From Methanobrevibacter sp. (GTDB taxonomy: Archaea > Methanobacteriota > Methanobacteria > Methanobacteriales > Methanobacteriaceae), in assembly GCA_021442885.1 (NCBI GenBank), contig JABUVA010000016.1, positions 82,654 through 91,518 of the forward strand: 8,865 nt of DNA. The letters run 5' to 3'. Below the pieces are notes generated by a model that saw only the letters and a program-made list of their open reading frames with translations, made no database searches and was not told where the DNA came from. The position numbers were made by a program, and so were the translations under genes. Numbering within the stretch: the stretch's first letter is position 1; the number at the start of each line of letters is the position of its first letter. Positions 1 through 5,846 of the stretch are shown in pieces.

Positions 1-126
1 CTTGGAGACTCTGCAGATCTTGTAGAAAAAGCTTATGGAGTTACATTAGATGACAATACTGCATTATTAGAAGGTGTTGTCTCACGTAAAAAACAAGTAG
101 TTCCGATTATGACTGAGAACGCTTAA
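1..126 (+). CDS. ppaC: Manganese-dependent inorganic pyrophosphatase (family II), C-terminal fragment
   Basis: Frame 1 is open from the window edge to a TAA at 124-126 and gives the last 41 residues of a protein whose start lies to the left. Near the end is [11 protein letters not shown] (residues 25-35 of the fragment). The SRKKQ motif is the hallmark of the C-terminal DHHA2 domain of family II pyrophosphatases, where its Arg and Lys bind the phosphates of pyrophosphate. These cytoplasmic enzymes hydrolyse pyrophosphate to two phosphates and so pull biosynthetic reactions forward. The catalytic DHH domain is outside the window, so its integrity cannot be judged. The gene ends 30 bases before a hairpin terminator, so it appears to be transcribed apart from the ribosomal genes to its right. 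Assignment rests on the motif and its distance to the C-terminus. Confidence 0.85.
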   Translation, partial: LGDSADLVEKAYGVTLDDNTALLEGVVSRKKQVVPIMTENA

Positions 127-156
127 TTCTAACTATTTTATATTTTAAAACTAAGT

Positions 157-184
157 AGTCACCAAATATTATGGTGGCTTTTTT
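157..184 (+). terminator. Intrinsic-type terminator after ppaC
   Basis: An 8-bp stem (157-164 with 172-179, one G-U pair) encloses a 7-base loop and runs straight into six T residues (179-184). It lies 30 bases after the ppaC stop codon. The stem is GC-rich for this AT-rich setting, which makes chance less likely. Confidence 0.7.
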
Positions 185-317
185 AAATTTTTTCTAAAAC
201 TAATTTTAAACAAACAAGTTGAATTTGAAACATTACCTTATTTCCAATTAAATAAACAAATTATAACGATATTACTTTTAAAAGAATATATAATTCATAT
301 TAACCAATTACATCAGA

Positions 318-340
318 AATTTATCATAGAATGATAAATT
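318..340. repeat. Perfect 10-bp inverted repeat
   Basis: AATTTATCAT (318-327) is mirrored exactly by ATGATAAATT (331-340) across the 3-base spacer AGA. It could be a protein-binding site or a small hairpin. It is not followed by a T tract, so a terminator is unlikely. It lies in very AT-rich DNA, where such repeats arise more easily by chance. Confidence 0.5.
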
Positions 341-452
341 AAAATGATATAAATGGAAATTCAACATATTTTTAACATCACCAAAAACTAAAAGTATATT
401 AATATCTTTATAGAAATAAATTAATATTATCAAATTTTAATATGATAATTAA

Positions 453-460
453 TTTTATAA
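453..460 (+). promoter_or_regulatory. Possible TATA box for rpl21e-rpoF
   Basis: TTTTATAA at 453-460 resembles the archaeal TATA consensus. The usual spacing of about 25 bases would place the start of transcription near 480, giving a leader of roughly 80 bases. The region is so AT-rich that other TATA-like words exist, so the choice is tentative. Confidence 0.35.
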
Positions 461-472
461 TTTTTACAAAAC

Positions 473-533
473 TCTATGTTACTAGTATTATGGGCATTTA
501 TACTAGGTAGCTGATAACATAGATACTACCCAG
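473..533 (+). promoter_or_regulatory. Compound dyad / possible structured leader before rpl21e
   Basis: Two perfect stems are nested: a 9-bp outer stem (473-481 with 515-523) and a 7-bp inner stem (482-488 with 500-506). They are contiguous on the 5' side and separated on the 3' side by an 8-base bulge (507-514). The bulge start GTAG (507-510) can pair with CTAC (526-529); alternatively the apical loop TGGG (491-494) can pair with CCCA (529-532). Either would make a pseudoknot. The element ends 30 bases before the rpl21e start and does not mask its ribosome site. It could be an mRNA leader, a small RNA, or a DNA operator near the transcription start. I recognise no known family. Confidence 0.5.
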
Positions 534-562
534 ACGTTATTTATAAAAAAGAGGTTATATAA

Positions 563-856
563 ATGCAAAGATCAAGAGGATTTAGAAGCAGATCCAGAAA
601 TAAAATGACTAAAGTAAACAGACCAGGTAGAACTAATCCTATTACAAACAGAATGCAAAGATTTGAAGAAGGAGATTTAGTTCATATTATTATAAACCCA
701 AGTATTCAAAAAGGTCAACCACATCCTAGATTCCATGGAAAAACTGCTAAAGTTATTGGAAAAGAAGGCAGAGCTTACATGGTAGCATTAAATGAAGGAA
801 ACAAATATAAAGAATTAATTGTTAGACCTGATCACTTAAAACTCCAAAAAGACTGA
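563..856 (+). CDS. rpl21e: 50S ribosomal protein L21e
   Basis: This 97-residue protein is a structural component of the large ribosomal subunit, found in archaea and eukaryotes but not bacteria. The N-terminus [17 protein letters not shown] is the typical basic L21e opening, and the SH3-like core follows with [28 protein letters not shown] split over residues 38-65 and a conserved Gly-rich turn. Length is normal for the family. The start is supported by this N-terminus and by a GAGGT ribosome site at 551-555. A closer TATA-like word at 540-547 would place transcription initiation inside the gene and is not used here. The stop is 4 bases before rpoF, so the two are almost certainly cotranscribed, an arrangement common in archaea. 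Confidence 0.95.
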   Translation: MQRSRGFRSRSRNKMTKVNRPGRTNPITNRMQRFEEGDLVHIIINPSIQKGQPHPRFHGKTAKVIGKEGRAYMVALNEGNKYKELIVRPDHLKLQKD

Positions 857-860
857 TTTT

Positions 861-1223
861 ATGATAGGGAAAAAAATAATTGAAAGCGAACCAATAACTT
901 CTATTAAAGTAAAAGAAATTCTTGAAGAATATAGGGATAATCTCCCTACTGATTCTGAGAATGCTGAACTTAACTATGAACAGAACATTACTTTAAGTCG
1001 TCTTGAAAAGCTTCCACACTACCATCTTGAAGATGCAGAAAAAATGGTGGAAGAAATAAGTGAATTAAATATTAAACCAAAAGTAGCGGTTCGTATTGTG
1101 GATTTAATCCCTAAGGATTTATCCGATTTAAGATTAATATTTGCAAAGGAAGTCCATCAACCTACAAAAGAAGAAATGGAAAAAATCCTTGAAATATTAG
1201 AATCTTATGATGTTGTGGAGTAA
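861..1223 (+). CDS. rpoF: DNA-directed RNA polymerase subunit Rpo4 (RpoF)
   Basis: The 120-residue protein matches archaeal Rpo4/RpoF, the counterpart of eukaryotic Rpb4. With Rpo7 it forms the polymerase stalk that binds emerging RNA and helps promoter opening and processivity. Seen in the sequence are the opening IGKKIIESEPITSIKVKEIL, a helical middle with LSRLEKLPHYHLEDAEKMVEE split across residues 46-66, and the C-terminal helix-rich HRDC-like part containing VRIVDLIPKDLSDLRLIF (77-94). Length is normal. There is no strong ribosome site; the start lies 4 bases after the rpl21e stop, so translational coupling to rpl21e is likely. A terminator hairpin begins at its last codons, suggesting that rpl21e-rpoF forms a two-gene transcript. 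Confidence 0.92.
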   Translation: MIGKKIIESEPITSIKVKEILEEYRDNLPTDSENAELNYEQNITLSRLEKLPHYHLEDAEKMVEEISELNIKPKVAVRIVDLIPKDLSDLRLIFAKEVHQPTKEEMEKILEILESYDVVE

Positions 1224-1250
1224 CTATAATAACTCCAACTTTTTCTATTT
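1216..1250 (+). terminator. Probable terminator after rpoF
   Basis: TGGAGT (1216-1221) pairs exactly with ACTCCA (1232-1237) across a 10-base loop, and a T-rich stretch (1240-1250) follows. The left arm covers the last rpoF codon and part of its stop. The stem is only 6 bp, so termination may be partial. Confidence 0.5.
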
Positions 1251-1271
1251 TTAACATTTAAACTAGCTTTT

Positions 1272-1362
1272 TTTAGATATGTTTATTAATTATTACTTCT
1301 AATATTTTAAATAATATCTAAACATTTAAGGAAGTTTTTCTTAAAAATATTTAGAATCTAAA
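1272..1362 (+). promoter_or_regulatory. Promoter region of DUF655-ksgA-mtq2 with repeated TTTAGA/TCTAAA half-sites
   Basis: Four copies of the same half-site occur as two inverted pairs. A wide pair TTTAGATAT (1272-1280) and ATATCTAAA (1314-1322) is exactly complementary over 9 bp. A tight pair TTTAGA (1350-1355), single A, TCTAAA (1357-1362) lies just before the DUF655 ribosome site. TATA-like words near 1301-1310 and 1344-1352 are present, so which promoter is used is unclear. The pattern looks like a repressor operator, but no regulator is identified. Confidence 0.4.
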
Positions 1363-1373
1363 GAAGTGATATA

Positions 1374-2015
1374 ATGAGTGAAAGAAATAAAAATAAAAAA
1401 GCACGTCCTGAAAAAATGGAAGAAAATGCATTAGTTTTGGACTATCTTAGTTTAGGGTATGTTCAAAATGATATGTCAAAATTTAAAGGAAAAGCAATTG
1501 CTCAAGCTATTGGTGCTGATTATTTCACTTTATTAGAATTAACTCCATTAAAAGGTTCTGACTTTGATATTGGAGATGTTATTTATATTGGTAGAGACCG
1601 TAAAAAAGCAAAAGCTAGAGTATTTTCTAAACTAGATTATGAGAATCTAACAGCTACAAGTAGAATTGAACTAGACTATGCTATACGTGAACTTGTAGAA
1701 GCCCAAGAAGAAAAGTACGTTGAGTTTTTCAATACAGCAGGTTCTATAAGTACAAGACTTCATAAATTAGAACTTCTACCTGGAATTGGTAAAAAACATA
1801 TGTGGAAAACTATTGAAGCTAGAAAAGCAAAACCATTTGAAAGTTTCGAAGATATTAGTCAAAGAGTTCCACCATTATCTGATCCTGCAGGAATGATTGT
1901 AAATAGAATTAAACAGGAATTAGACACAACCGTAGTTAAAAAAGGTAAAAATAAGTATCGTTTATTTACAAATGTTCCTAAAAGAACAACAAAGAGGAAT
2001 AATGAAAAGAAATAA
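1374..2015 (+). CDS. DUF655 protein, predicted nucleic-acid-binding protein (COG1491 type)
   Basis: The 213-residue protein belongs to the archaeal DUF655 family, described as a predicted OB-fold nucleic-acid-binding protein of unknown function. The middle (about 45-90) is beta-rich, with FTLLELTPLKGSDFDIGDVIY at 51-71 (shown in part), fitting a small barrel. A helix-hairpin-helix motif follows, LPGIGKKHMWKTIEARK (135-151), of the kind that grips nucleic-acid backbones. The tail VPKRTTKRNNEKK is strongly basic. The start has a good ribosome site (GTGAT at 1366-1370). It overlaps ksgA by 14 bases and sits among rRNA and release-factor modification genes, as in many archaea, so a role in rRNA processing or ribosome assembly is a fair inference. 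Family assignment is firm; function is not known. Confidence 0.88.
   Translation: MSERNKNKKARPEKMEENALVLDYLSLGYVQNDMSKFKGKAIAQAIGADYFTLLELTPLKGSDFDIGDVIYIGRDRKKAKARVFSKLDYENLTATSRIELDYAIRELVEAQEEKYVEFFNTAGSISTRLHKLELLPGIGKKHMWKTIEARKAKPFESFEDISQRVPPLSDPAGMIVNRIKQELDTTVVKKGKNKYRLFTNVPKRTTKRNNEKK
1993..1998 (+). promoter_or_regulatory. Ribosome binding site that fixes the ksgA start
   Basis: AGAGGA lies 3-4 bases before the ATG at 2002. The in-frame upstream ATG at 1972 has no purine-rich site before it, so 2002 is preferred. The site lies inside the DUF655 coding sequence. Confidence 0.65.
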
Positions 2016-2919
2016 TGATAATTTGACTAAAAACAATGTTGATTCATTAGCTAAACAAACTAAATCCATACTTAATAAGTATAATATTAAGTTAAATAAA
2101 AATCTTGGTCAAAATTATTTAATTGATAGAAATAAAAGAGATCAAATTGTAAATTTTGGAAATTTAACTAAAGATGATGTTGTTTTAGAAATTGGTCCTG
2201 GAATTGGCACATTAACTACTGAATTATCAGCAAAAGCCAAAAAAGTAATAGCTATTGAGCAAGACACCTCTATTTTTAAAATACTTAAAGAGAGGTTGGA
2301 AAAAGAGAATATAGATAATGTTGAATTAATAAACGATGATGCATTAAATGTGGATTTCCCTAAATTTAATAAGATCGTCTCTAATTTACCCTATCAAATC
2401 TCTTCTCCAATTACCTTTAAATTTCTTGATTATGATTTTGATATTGGTATTTTAATGTATCAAAAAGAGTTTGCAAGTCGTATGAATGGTGCTGTTGGGA
2501 CTAAAGATTATTCTAGGTTATCTGCAATGCTTTATTTTAAATGTGATGTTGAGATTTTAACTAATGTATCTGCTGAATCTTTTATTCCAAAGCCTAAAGT
2601 AGATTCTAGTGTTGTGAAATTAACACCTAAAATTCCTAAGCTTGATGGGAAATTAAGTAATTTAAGTGTTGATGAAATAAGTGATGATACTTTTAATACT
2701 TATTCTAATTTTACAAAAGCTTTATTCCAACATAGAAATAAGAAAGTTAGAAATGCTTTAATTGATTCTCGCCATGAGATTTCAACTTTAGATAAAAAAG
2801 AAATGAAAAGTAAATTAAACTCTATTACTTCTACTAAAATTAATGATCTTTTAGATAAGCGTGTTATTGTAATTGATCCTGAAGATATTCTTTATTTATC
2901 TAGACAATTGACTTTTTAG
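2002..2919 (+). CDS. ksgA: 16S rRNA (adenine(1518/1519)-N6)-dimethyltransferase KsgA
   Basis: This is the KsgA/Dim1 enzyme that uses S-adenosylmethionine to dimethylate two adjacent adenines in the 3' terminal helix of 16S rRNA, a late quality-control step in small-subunit assembly. Visible are NLGQNYLID (34-42), the SAM-binding motif VLEIGPGIGTLT (61-72), the acidic end of strand 2 in AIEQD (84-88), DDALNVDFP (112-120), and the catalytic NLPY (128-131) followed by QISSPITF. The C-terminal domain contains FIPKPKVDSSVVKL (194-207) and ALFQHRNKKVRNAL (240-253), both typical. From the chosen start the protein has 305 residues, slightly long because of an N-terminal Asn/Lys-rich extension of about 20 residues. 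An upstream ATG at 1972 would add ten residues but lacks a ribosome site. It overlaps DUF655 by 14 bases and is followed by mtq2 after 9 bases. Confidence 0.93.
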   Translation: MKRNNDNLTKNNVDSLAKQTKSILNKYNIKLNKNLGQNYLIDRNKRDQIVNFGNLTKDDVVLEIGPGIGTLTTELSAKAKKVIAIEQDTSIFKILKERLEKENIDNVELINDDALNVDFPKFNKIVSNLPYQISSPITFKFLDYDFDIGILMYQKEFASRMNGAVGTKDYSRLSAMLYFKCDVEILTNVSAESFIPKPKVDSSVVKLTPKIPKLDGKLSNLSVDEISDDTFNTYSNFTKALFQHRNKKVRNALIDSRHEISTLDKKEMKSKLNSITSTKINDLLDKRVIVIDPEDILYLSRQLTF

Positions 2920-2928
2920 GGATTTTTT

Positions 2929-3507
2929 ATGAATTTTAAAATTGATACATCTGAAACTGTTTATAAACCTGCTGAGGATTCTTATTTACTTGCTGAGAAT
3001 CTAATTGTTGAACCTGGAGATTATGTTTTAGAAATTGGAACTGGAACTGGTATTGTTGCAATGTATGCTTCTAGAATTACTGATAATGTTACTGTTACTG
3101 ATATTAATTTAGATGCTGTTGTTTTGGCTGAACATAATTTTAAATTAAATAATATTGATAATATTGAGATTCTTTTTGGAAATTTATTTGAACCTGTTAA
3201 AAATAGAAAGTTTGATGTAATTTTATTTAATACTCCATATCTACCAACTGAAAAAGATGAAGTTATAGATGACAATTTAAATTATGCATTTGATGGTGGA
3301 TTAAATGGAAGAAAAGTGATAGACTTGTTTTTAGATGAAGTGAAAAATCATTTAAATGATAAAGGAAAATTGCAGATAATACAGTCTTCACTATCTGATA
3401 ACAATGAAACCTTAAGAAAATTAGACGAATTGGGTTTTATAAGTGAAATAGCTGCTAGTGAACATTTCTTTTTTGAAGATATAACATTAATTAATAGCTA
3501 TTTATAA
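2929..3507 (+). CDS. HemK/Mtq2-type protein glutamine N5-methyltransferase
   Basis: A class I SAM-dependent methyltransferase of 192 residues, the compact archaeal HemK-like type without the N-terminal domain of bacterial PrmC. Its family methylates the Gln of the GGQ motif in peptide-release factor aRF1, normally with the partner Trm112. Seen are VYKPAEDSYLLAENL (11-25), the SAM motif VLEIGTGTGIVA (33-44), an acidic residue in VTDINLDAV (56-64), and NTPYLP (101-106) in place of the NPPY catalytic signature, then DGGLNGRKVIDLFL (122-135), which is typical of this group. It is the third gene of the DUF655-ksgA-mtq2 unit, 9 bases after ksgA, with only a weak GGAT ribosome site, suggesting coupling. 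Isoleucine codons switch abruptly from ATT to ATA about halfway. The exact substrate (aRF1 or another protein) is inferred from the family. Confidence 0.85.
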   Translation: MNFKIDTSETVYKPAEDSYLLAENLIVEPGDYVLEIGTGTGIVAMYASRITDNVTVTDINLDAVVLAEHNFKLNNIDNIEILFGNLFEPVKNRKFDVILFNTPYLPTEKDEVIDDNLNYAFDGGLNGRKVIDLFLDEVKNHLNDKGKLQIIQSSLSDNNETLRKLDELGFISEIAASEHFFFEDITLINSYL

Positions 3508-3514
3508 ATAAAAT

Positions 3515-3553
3515 AAAAAAATAATAGAAATGGAGATTATTTAATTTCTCCAT
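3515..3553 (-). terminator. Probable terminator of lysA-dapF at the convergent junction
   Basis: ATGGAGA (3530-3536) pairs exactly with TCTCCAT (3547-3553) around a 10-base loop containing the dapF stop codon. Read on the minus strand the hairpin is followed by a T-rich stretch with seven T residues at 3521-3515. Those T residues lie about 9 bases past the stem, which weakens the case. No T tract follows it on the plus strand, and no separate hairpin was found for mtq2. Confidence 0.45.
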
Positions 3554-4397
3554 CAAAAACAAGTTCTGCAGGACCTTTCATTAAAGCTCCTAACTCACCG
3601 TCTTTTTCATAAACATTAAACTCTAAATCTCCACCAGGAAGATGTAATAGAATATCTTTATTAAAAAGACCTAATTTAAACCCAGAAATAGCTGTTGATG
3701 TTGCACCAGTTCCACATGCAAGTGTTACACCAGCACCTCTCTCCCATGTTCTCATAATACCTTCATTTTCAGATACTACTTGAACAAAATGAACATTGAT
3801 TTTTTCAGGGAAAACTTCATGACATTCTATTGCTGGACCAAATTTATCAATATCTACAGCAGCTACATCTTCAACAAAGATTATTGCATGAGGATTACCA
3901 ACACTAATTGCAGTAATAGCATAAGTTTCATCTAAAACTTCTAAATCTCCATCTAAAAATTCTTCCTCATCAGCAATCATTGGGATTTCTTTTGTTTTAA
4001 ATGTTGCAGTTCCCATATCTACTTTAAAGAGTGTAGGTTCTCCCTCTTCAAGAGTAATTTCAATAGTTTTTATTCCTGATTTTGTCTCAACAGTCATTTT
4101 TTCTTGTTTTAAAATTCCTTTTCTATAAACAAAATCTGCAAAACATCTAATACCATTACCACACATTTCTGCTTCGCTTCCATCTGGATTAAACATTCTA
4201 TATCCAATATCAGCTACATCTGATGGTACTACAAATAATACTCCATCTCCACCTACACCAAAGTTTCTATGGCATAAAAATCTACAAGCTTCTGGTTTAT
4301 CTGCTTCTGGTATTACTTCTCCTTTTGATTCATCAATTATTGGAAAGTCATTACCAATTCCATGCATTTTTGAAAATTTTAAACCTTTTAAATCCAT
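3537..4397 (-). CDS. dapF: Diaminopimelate epimerase
   Basis: DapF interconverts LL- and meso-diaminopimelate by a two-base mechanism without a cofactor, the penultimate step of lysine synthesis. The two catalytic cysteines are visible: Cys79 in AEMCGNGIRC (76-85) and Cys228 in ERGAGVTLACGTGA (219-232). Other family marks are KMHGIGNDF (10-18), GVGGDGVLFV (47-56) and SVGNPHAIIFVED (165-177). At 286 residues the length is normal and both halves of the pseudo-symmetric fold are present. The start has a GTGAT ribosome site 4 bases upstream and lies 10 bases after the lysA stop, so the two genes form an operon encoding consecutive steps. The preceding genes of the pathway are not in the window. 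Confidence 0.95.
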   Translation of the reverse strand: MDLKGLKFSKMHGIGNDFPIIDESKGEVIPEADKPEACRFLCHRNFGVGGDGVLFVVPSDVADIGYRMFNPDGSEAEMCGNGIRCFADFVYRKGILKQEKMTVETKSGIKTIEITLEEGEPTLFKVDMGTATFKTKEIPMIADEEEFLDGDLEVLDETYAITAISVGNPHAIIFVEDVAAVDIDKFGPAIECHEVFPEKINVHFVQVVSENEGIMRTWERGAGVTLACGTGATSTAISGFKLGLFNKDILLHLPGGDLEFNVYEKDGELGALMKGPAELVFDGEIK

Positions 4398-4407
4398 TTT
4401 ATCACAG

Positions 4408-5691
4408 CTATTTTAAGTGTTCAGGAATGTTTTGTTTAGCCATTAAGTCATCGAAAGTTTCTTCTTCACGTACTAAATAACATTTTCCATCTTTAACAAG
4501 GACTTCAGGAGTTAATGGTCTTGAATTATAATTTGAAGACATGGTAAATCCATAAGCTCCAGCATTTAATATAGCTAGTAGATCTCCTTCTTCTATATCT
4601 GGTACTGGTCTGTCTCTTGCAAATAAATCTCCAGATTCACAGACATTACCTGCAATATCTACTTTTTCTGTATCTGGTTCATTCATTTTATTAGCTACTA
4701 CAATATGATGGTATGAGTCATACATAGCTGGTCTAAGTAAAGTATTAAATCCTGCATCTACACCTATGAATTTTCTGTAACTTTGTTTTACACTGTTAAC
4801 ACGAACAAGTAAATCACTAGCATCACCTACAATATATCTTCCAGGTTCTAAATACATTGTTGGATTACCCATATCATATTCTTTAAGTTTTTCTTTAAAT
4901 AAAGCTATATTTTCTTTTGCAAAGGTATCAATATCAACTATGTTTTCCTCTGGTGTGTATGGAATACCTACACCTCCACCAAAGTCTACAAATTCAAAGT
5001 CAATTCCTGCTTCTTGATGAACTTTACCTGCAATATCTATTGTTGATTCAATAGCTAGTTTAAATGGTTCTGGATCAAGAATACCTGAGCCAATGTGAGA
5101 ATGCATACCAATAGGGTTGAATCCTAATTCTTTAGCTAGTTCATAAACTTCAACTGCTTCTGAATCCATAATACCAAATTTACTCATAACTCCTCCAGTA
5201 ATACAGTGGTCGTGGTGTCCTGCACCTACCATTGGATTAACTCTGAAAGATATTTTAAGACCATTAGGATCTATAATTTCTGATAATCTTTTTAAAGCTG
5301 AAACTGAGTCTATATTTAAAACTGCACCTTGGTCTAAAACGAATTTTAATTCCTCATTAGTGATGTTGTTTCCTGTAAATAATATTCTGTCTCCTGAAAA
5401 ACCCATTTTTCTTGAAATGTATACTTCTCCTGGAGATACTGCGTCAATACAACATCCTTCTTCTTCAAGAATTTTTAAAACTGAAAGGTTAGTGTTTGCT
5501 TTACATGCATAGAATACTTTAAAATTAGGATAGTATTTAGAAAATGCATTGTAAAATCTTTGATAATTATCTCTTATCCTATTTTCATCAATTACATAAA
5601 GTGGAGTTCCAAATTCATTAGCTATATCACATGCATCTGCTCCACCAATGTCTAAATGGCCTTTATCATTAATTTTTATATTTAAATCCAT
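4408..5691 (-). CDS. lysA: Diaminopimelate decarboxylase
   Basis: LysA removes CO2 from meso-diaminopimelate to yield L-lysine, using pyridoxal phosphate; it is a fold-type III (alanine-racemase-like) enzyme. Lys64 in FYACKAN (60-66) is the cofactor lysine; HSHIGSG (197-203) and [12 protein letters not shown] (234-245) line the phosphate site; [10 protein letters not shown] (282-291) and CESGD (351-355, with the active-site Cys) complete the dimeric active site. At 427 residues the length is normal. The start follows an excellent ribosome site AGGTGAT with 3-4 bases of spacing. It is the first gene of lysA-dapF, transcribed leftward from a divergent region shared with the NUDIX gene, where repeated AGTTAT words lie between the TATA-like box and the start codon and may form an operator. 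Confidence 0.96.
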   Translation of the reverse strand: MDLNIKINDKGHLDIGGADACDIANEFGTPLYVIDENRIRDNYQRFYNAFSKYYPNFKVFYACKANTNLSVLKILEEEGCCIDAVSPGEVYISRKMGFSGDRILFTGNNITNEELKFVLDQGAVLNIDSVSALKRLSEIIDPNGLKISFRVNPMVGAGHHDHCITGGVMSKFGIMDSEAVEVYELAKELGFNPIGMHSHIGSGILDPEPFKLAIESTIDIAGKVHQEAGIDFEFVDFGGGVGIPYTPEENIVDIDTFAKENIALFKEKLKEYDMGNPTMYLEPGRYIVGDASDLLVRVNSVKQSYRKFIGVDAGFNTLLRPAMYDSYHHIVVANKMNEPDTEKVDIAGNVCESGDLFARDRPVPDIEEGDLLAILNAGAYGFTMSSNYNSRPLTPEVLVKDGKCYLVREEETFDDLMAKQNIPEHLK

Positions 5692-5710
5692 TATATCACC
5701 TACTAAAAAA

Positions 5711-5740
5711 AGTTATGATTATAACTAAAAAAAAAGTTAT
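5711..5740 (-). promoter_or_regulatory. AGTTAT inverted and direct repeats before lysA
   Basis: AGTTAT (5711-5716) faces ATAACT (5721-5726) across a 4-base spacer, and a third copy AGTTAT sits at 5735-5740. The first and third copies are each preceded by ACT and a run of seven to nine A, so about 15 bases are near-directly repeated. The repeats fall between the lysA TATA-like box and start codon, a common place for an archaeal repressor to act. Long A runs raise the chance of coincidence. Confidence 0.4.
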
Positions 5741-5744
5741 TTTT

Positions 5745-5753
5745 TTTATATTT
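5745..5753 (-). promoter_or_regulatory. Likely TATA box of lysA-dapF
   Basis: On the minus strand AAATATAAA reads from 5753 to 5745. Transcription would begin near 5723, giving a leader of about 30 bases that contains the strong ribosome site. A second TATA-like word (5773-5766, minus strand) overlaps the NUDIX TATA box and is an alternative. Confidence 0.4.
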
Positions 5754-5764
5754 GTATAAACTCA

Positions 5765-5772
5765 TATATAAA
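5765..5772 (+). promoter_or_regulatory. TATA box of the NUDIX gene
   Basis: TATATAAA is a near-perfect archaeal TATA box. Usual spacing puts the transcription start near 5795 and leaves a leader of about 50 bases before the ATG at 5847. Confidence 0.5.
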
Positions 5773-5773
5773 T

Positions 5774-5789
5774 TTTAGGCATTCCTAAA
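5774..5789. promoter_or_regulatory. Palindrome next to the NUDIX TATA box, possible operator
   Basis: TTTAGG (5774-5779) and CCTAAA (5784-5789) form a perfect 6-bp inverted repeat with spacer CATT. It begins one base after the TATA box and ends before the expected transcription start, so a bound protein could block polymerase recruitment. It contains the only clear G/C pairs nearby. Confidence 0.4.
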
Positions 5790-5846
5790 TTATTATAGTA
5801 AAACTTAATATTAAAAAATCCATTAATAAAATAAACAAGTGATAAA

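Larger units (their letters stand above)
127..562. other. Gene-free AT-rich intergenic region, 436 bases
   Basis: No open frame with a plausible ribosome site was found on either strand; the longest ATG frame noticed, at 353, has only 12 codons. From 185 to about 470 the DNA is almost entirely A and T. Structure inside: the ppaC terminator (157-184), a perfect 10-bp palindrome (318-340), a TATA-like element (453-460) and a compound dyad (473-533) before rpl21e. The length is large for the spacing elsewhere in this window, where other gaps are 4-155 bases. It may hold upstream control sequences or an unrecognised small RNA; no homology can be claimed. Confidence 0.8.

Noticed and set aside
353..391. 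A 12-codon ATG frame in the long spacer
   Set aside because: It is far too short, has no ribosome site and shows no recognisable peptide.
471..540. C/D-box or H/ACA guide RNA before rpl21e
   Set aside because: A CTGA is present at 511-514, but no matching C box (RTGATGA) at the proper distance and no ACA box 3' of the hairpin were found.
540..547. TTTATAAA as the rpl21e promoter
   Set aside because: A start about 25 bases downstream would fall inside rpl21e, whose N-terminus and ribosome site at 551-555 fix the ATG at 563.
1972..2001. Ten-residue longer KsgA N-terminus
   Set aside because: No ribosome site precedes 1972, while AGAGGA precedes the ATG at 2002.
3021..3275. 84-codon frame on the minus strand inside the mtq2-like gene
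   Set aside because: It is antisense to a methyltransferase with intact motifs, has no ribosome site and only repeats the complement of T-rich codons.
4223..4480. 85-codon plus-strand frame across the dapF start and lysA end
   Set aside because: It is a Leu/His-rich shadow of dapF and lysA, both of which have complete catalytic motifs on the other strand.
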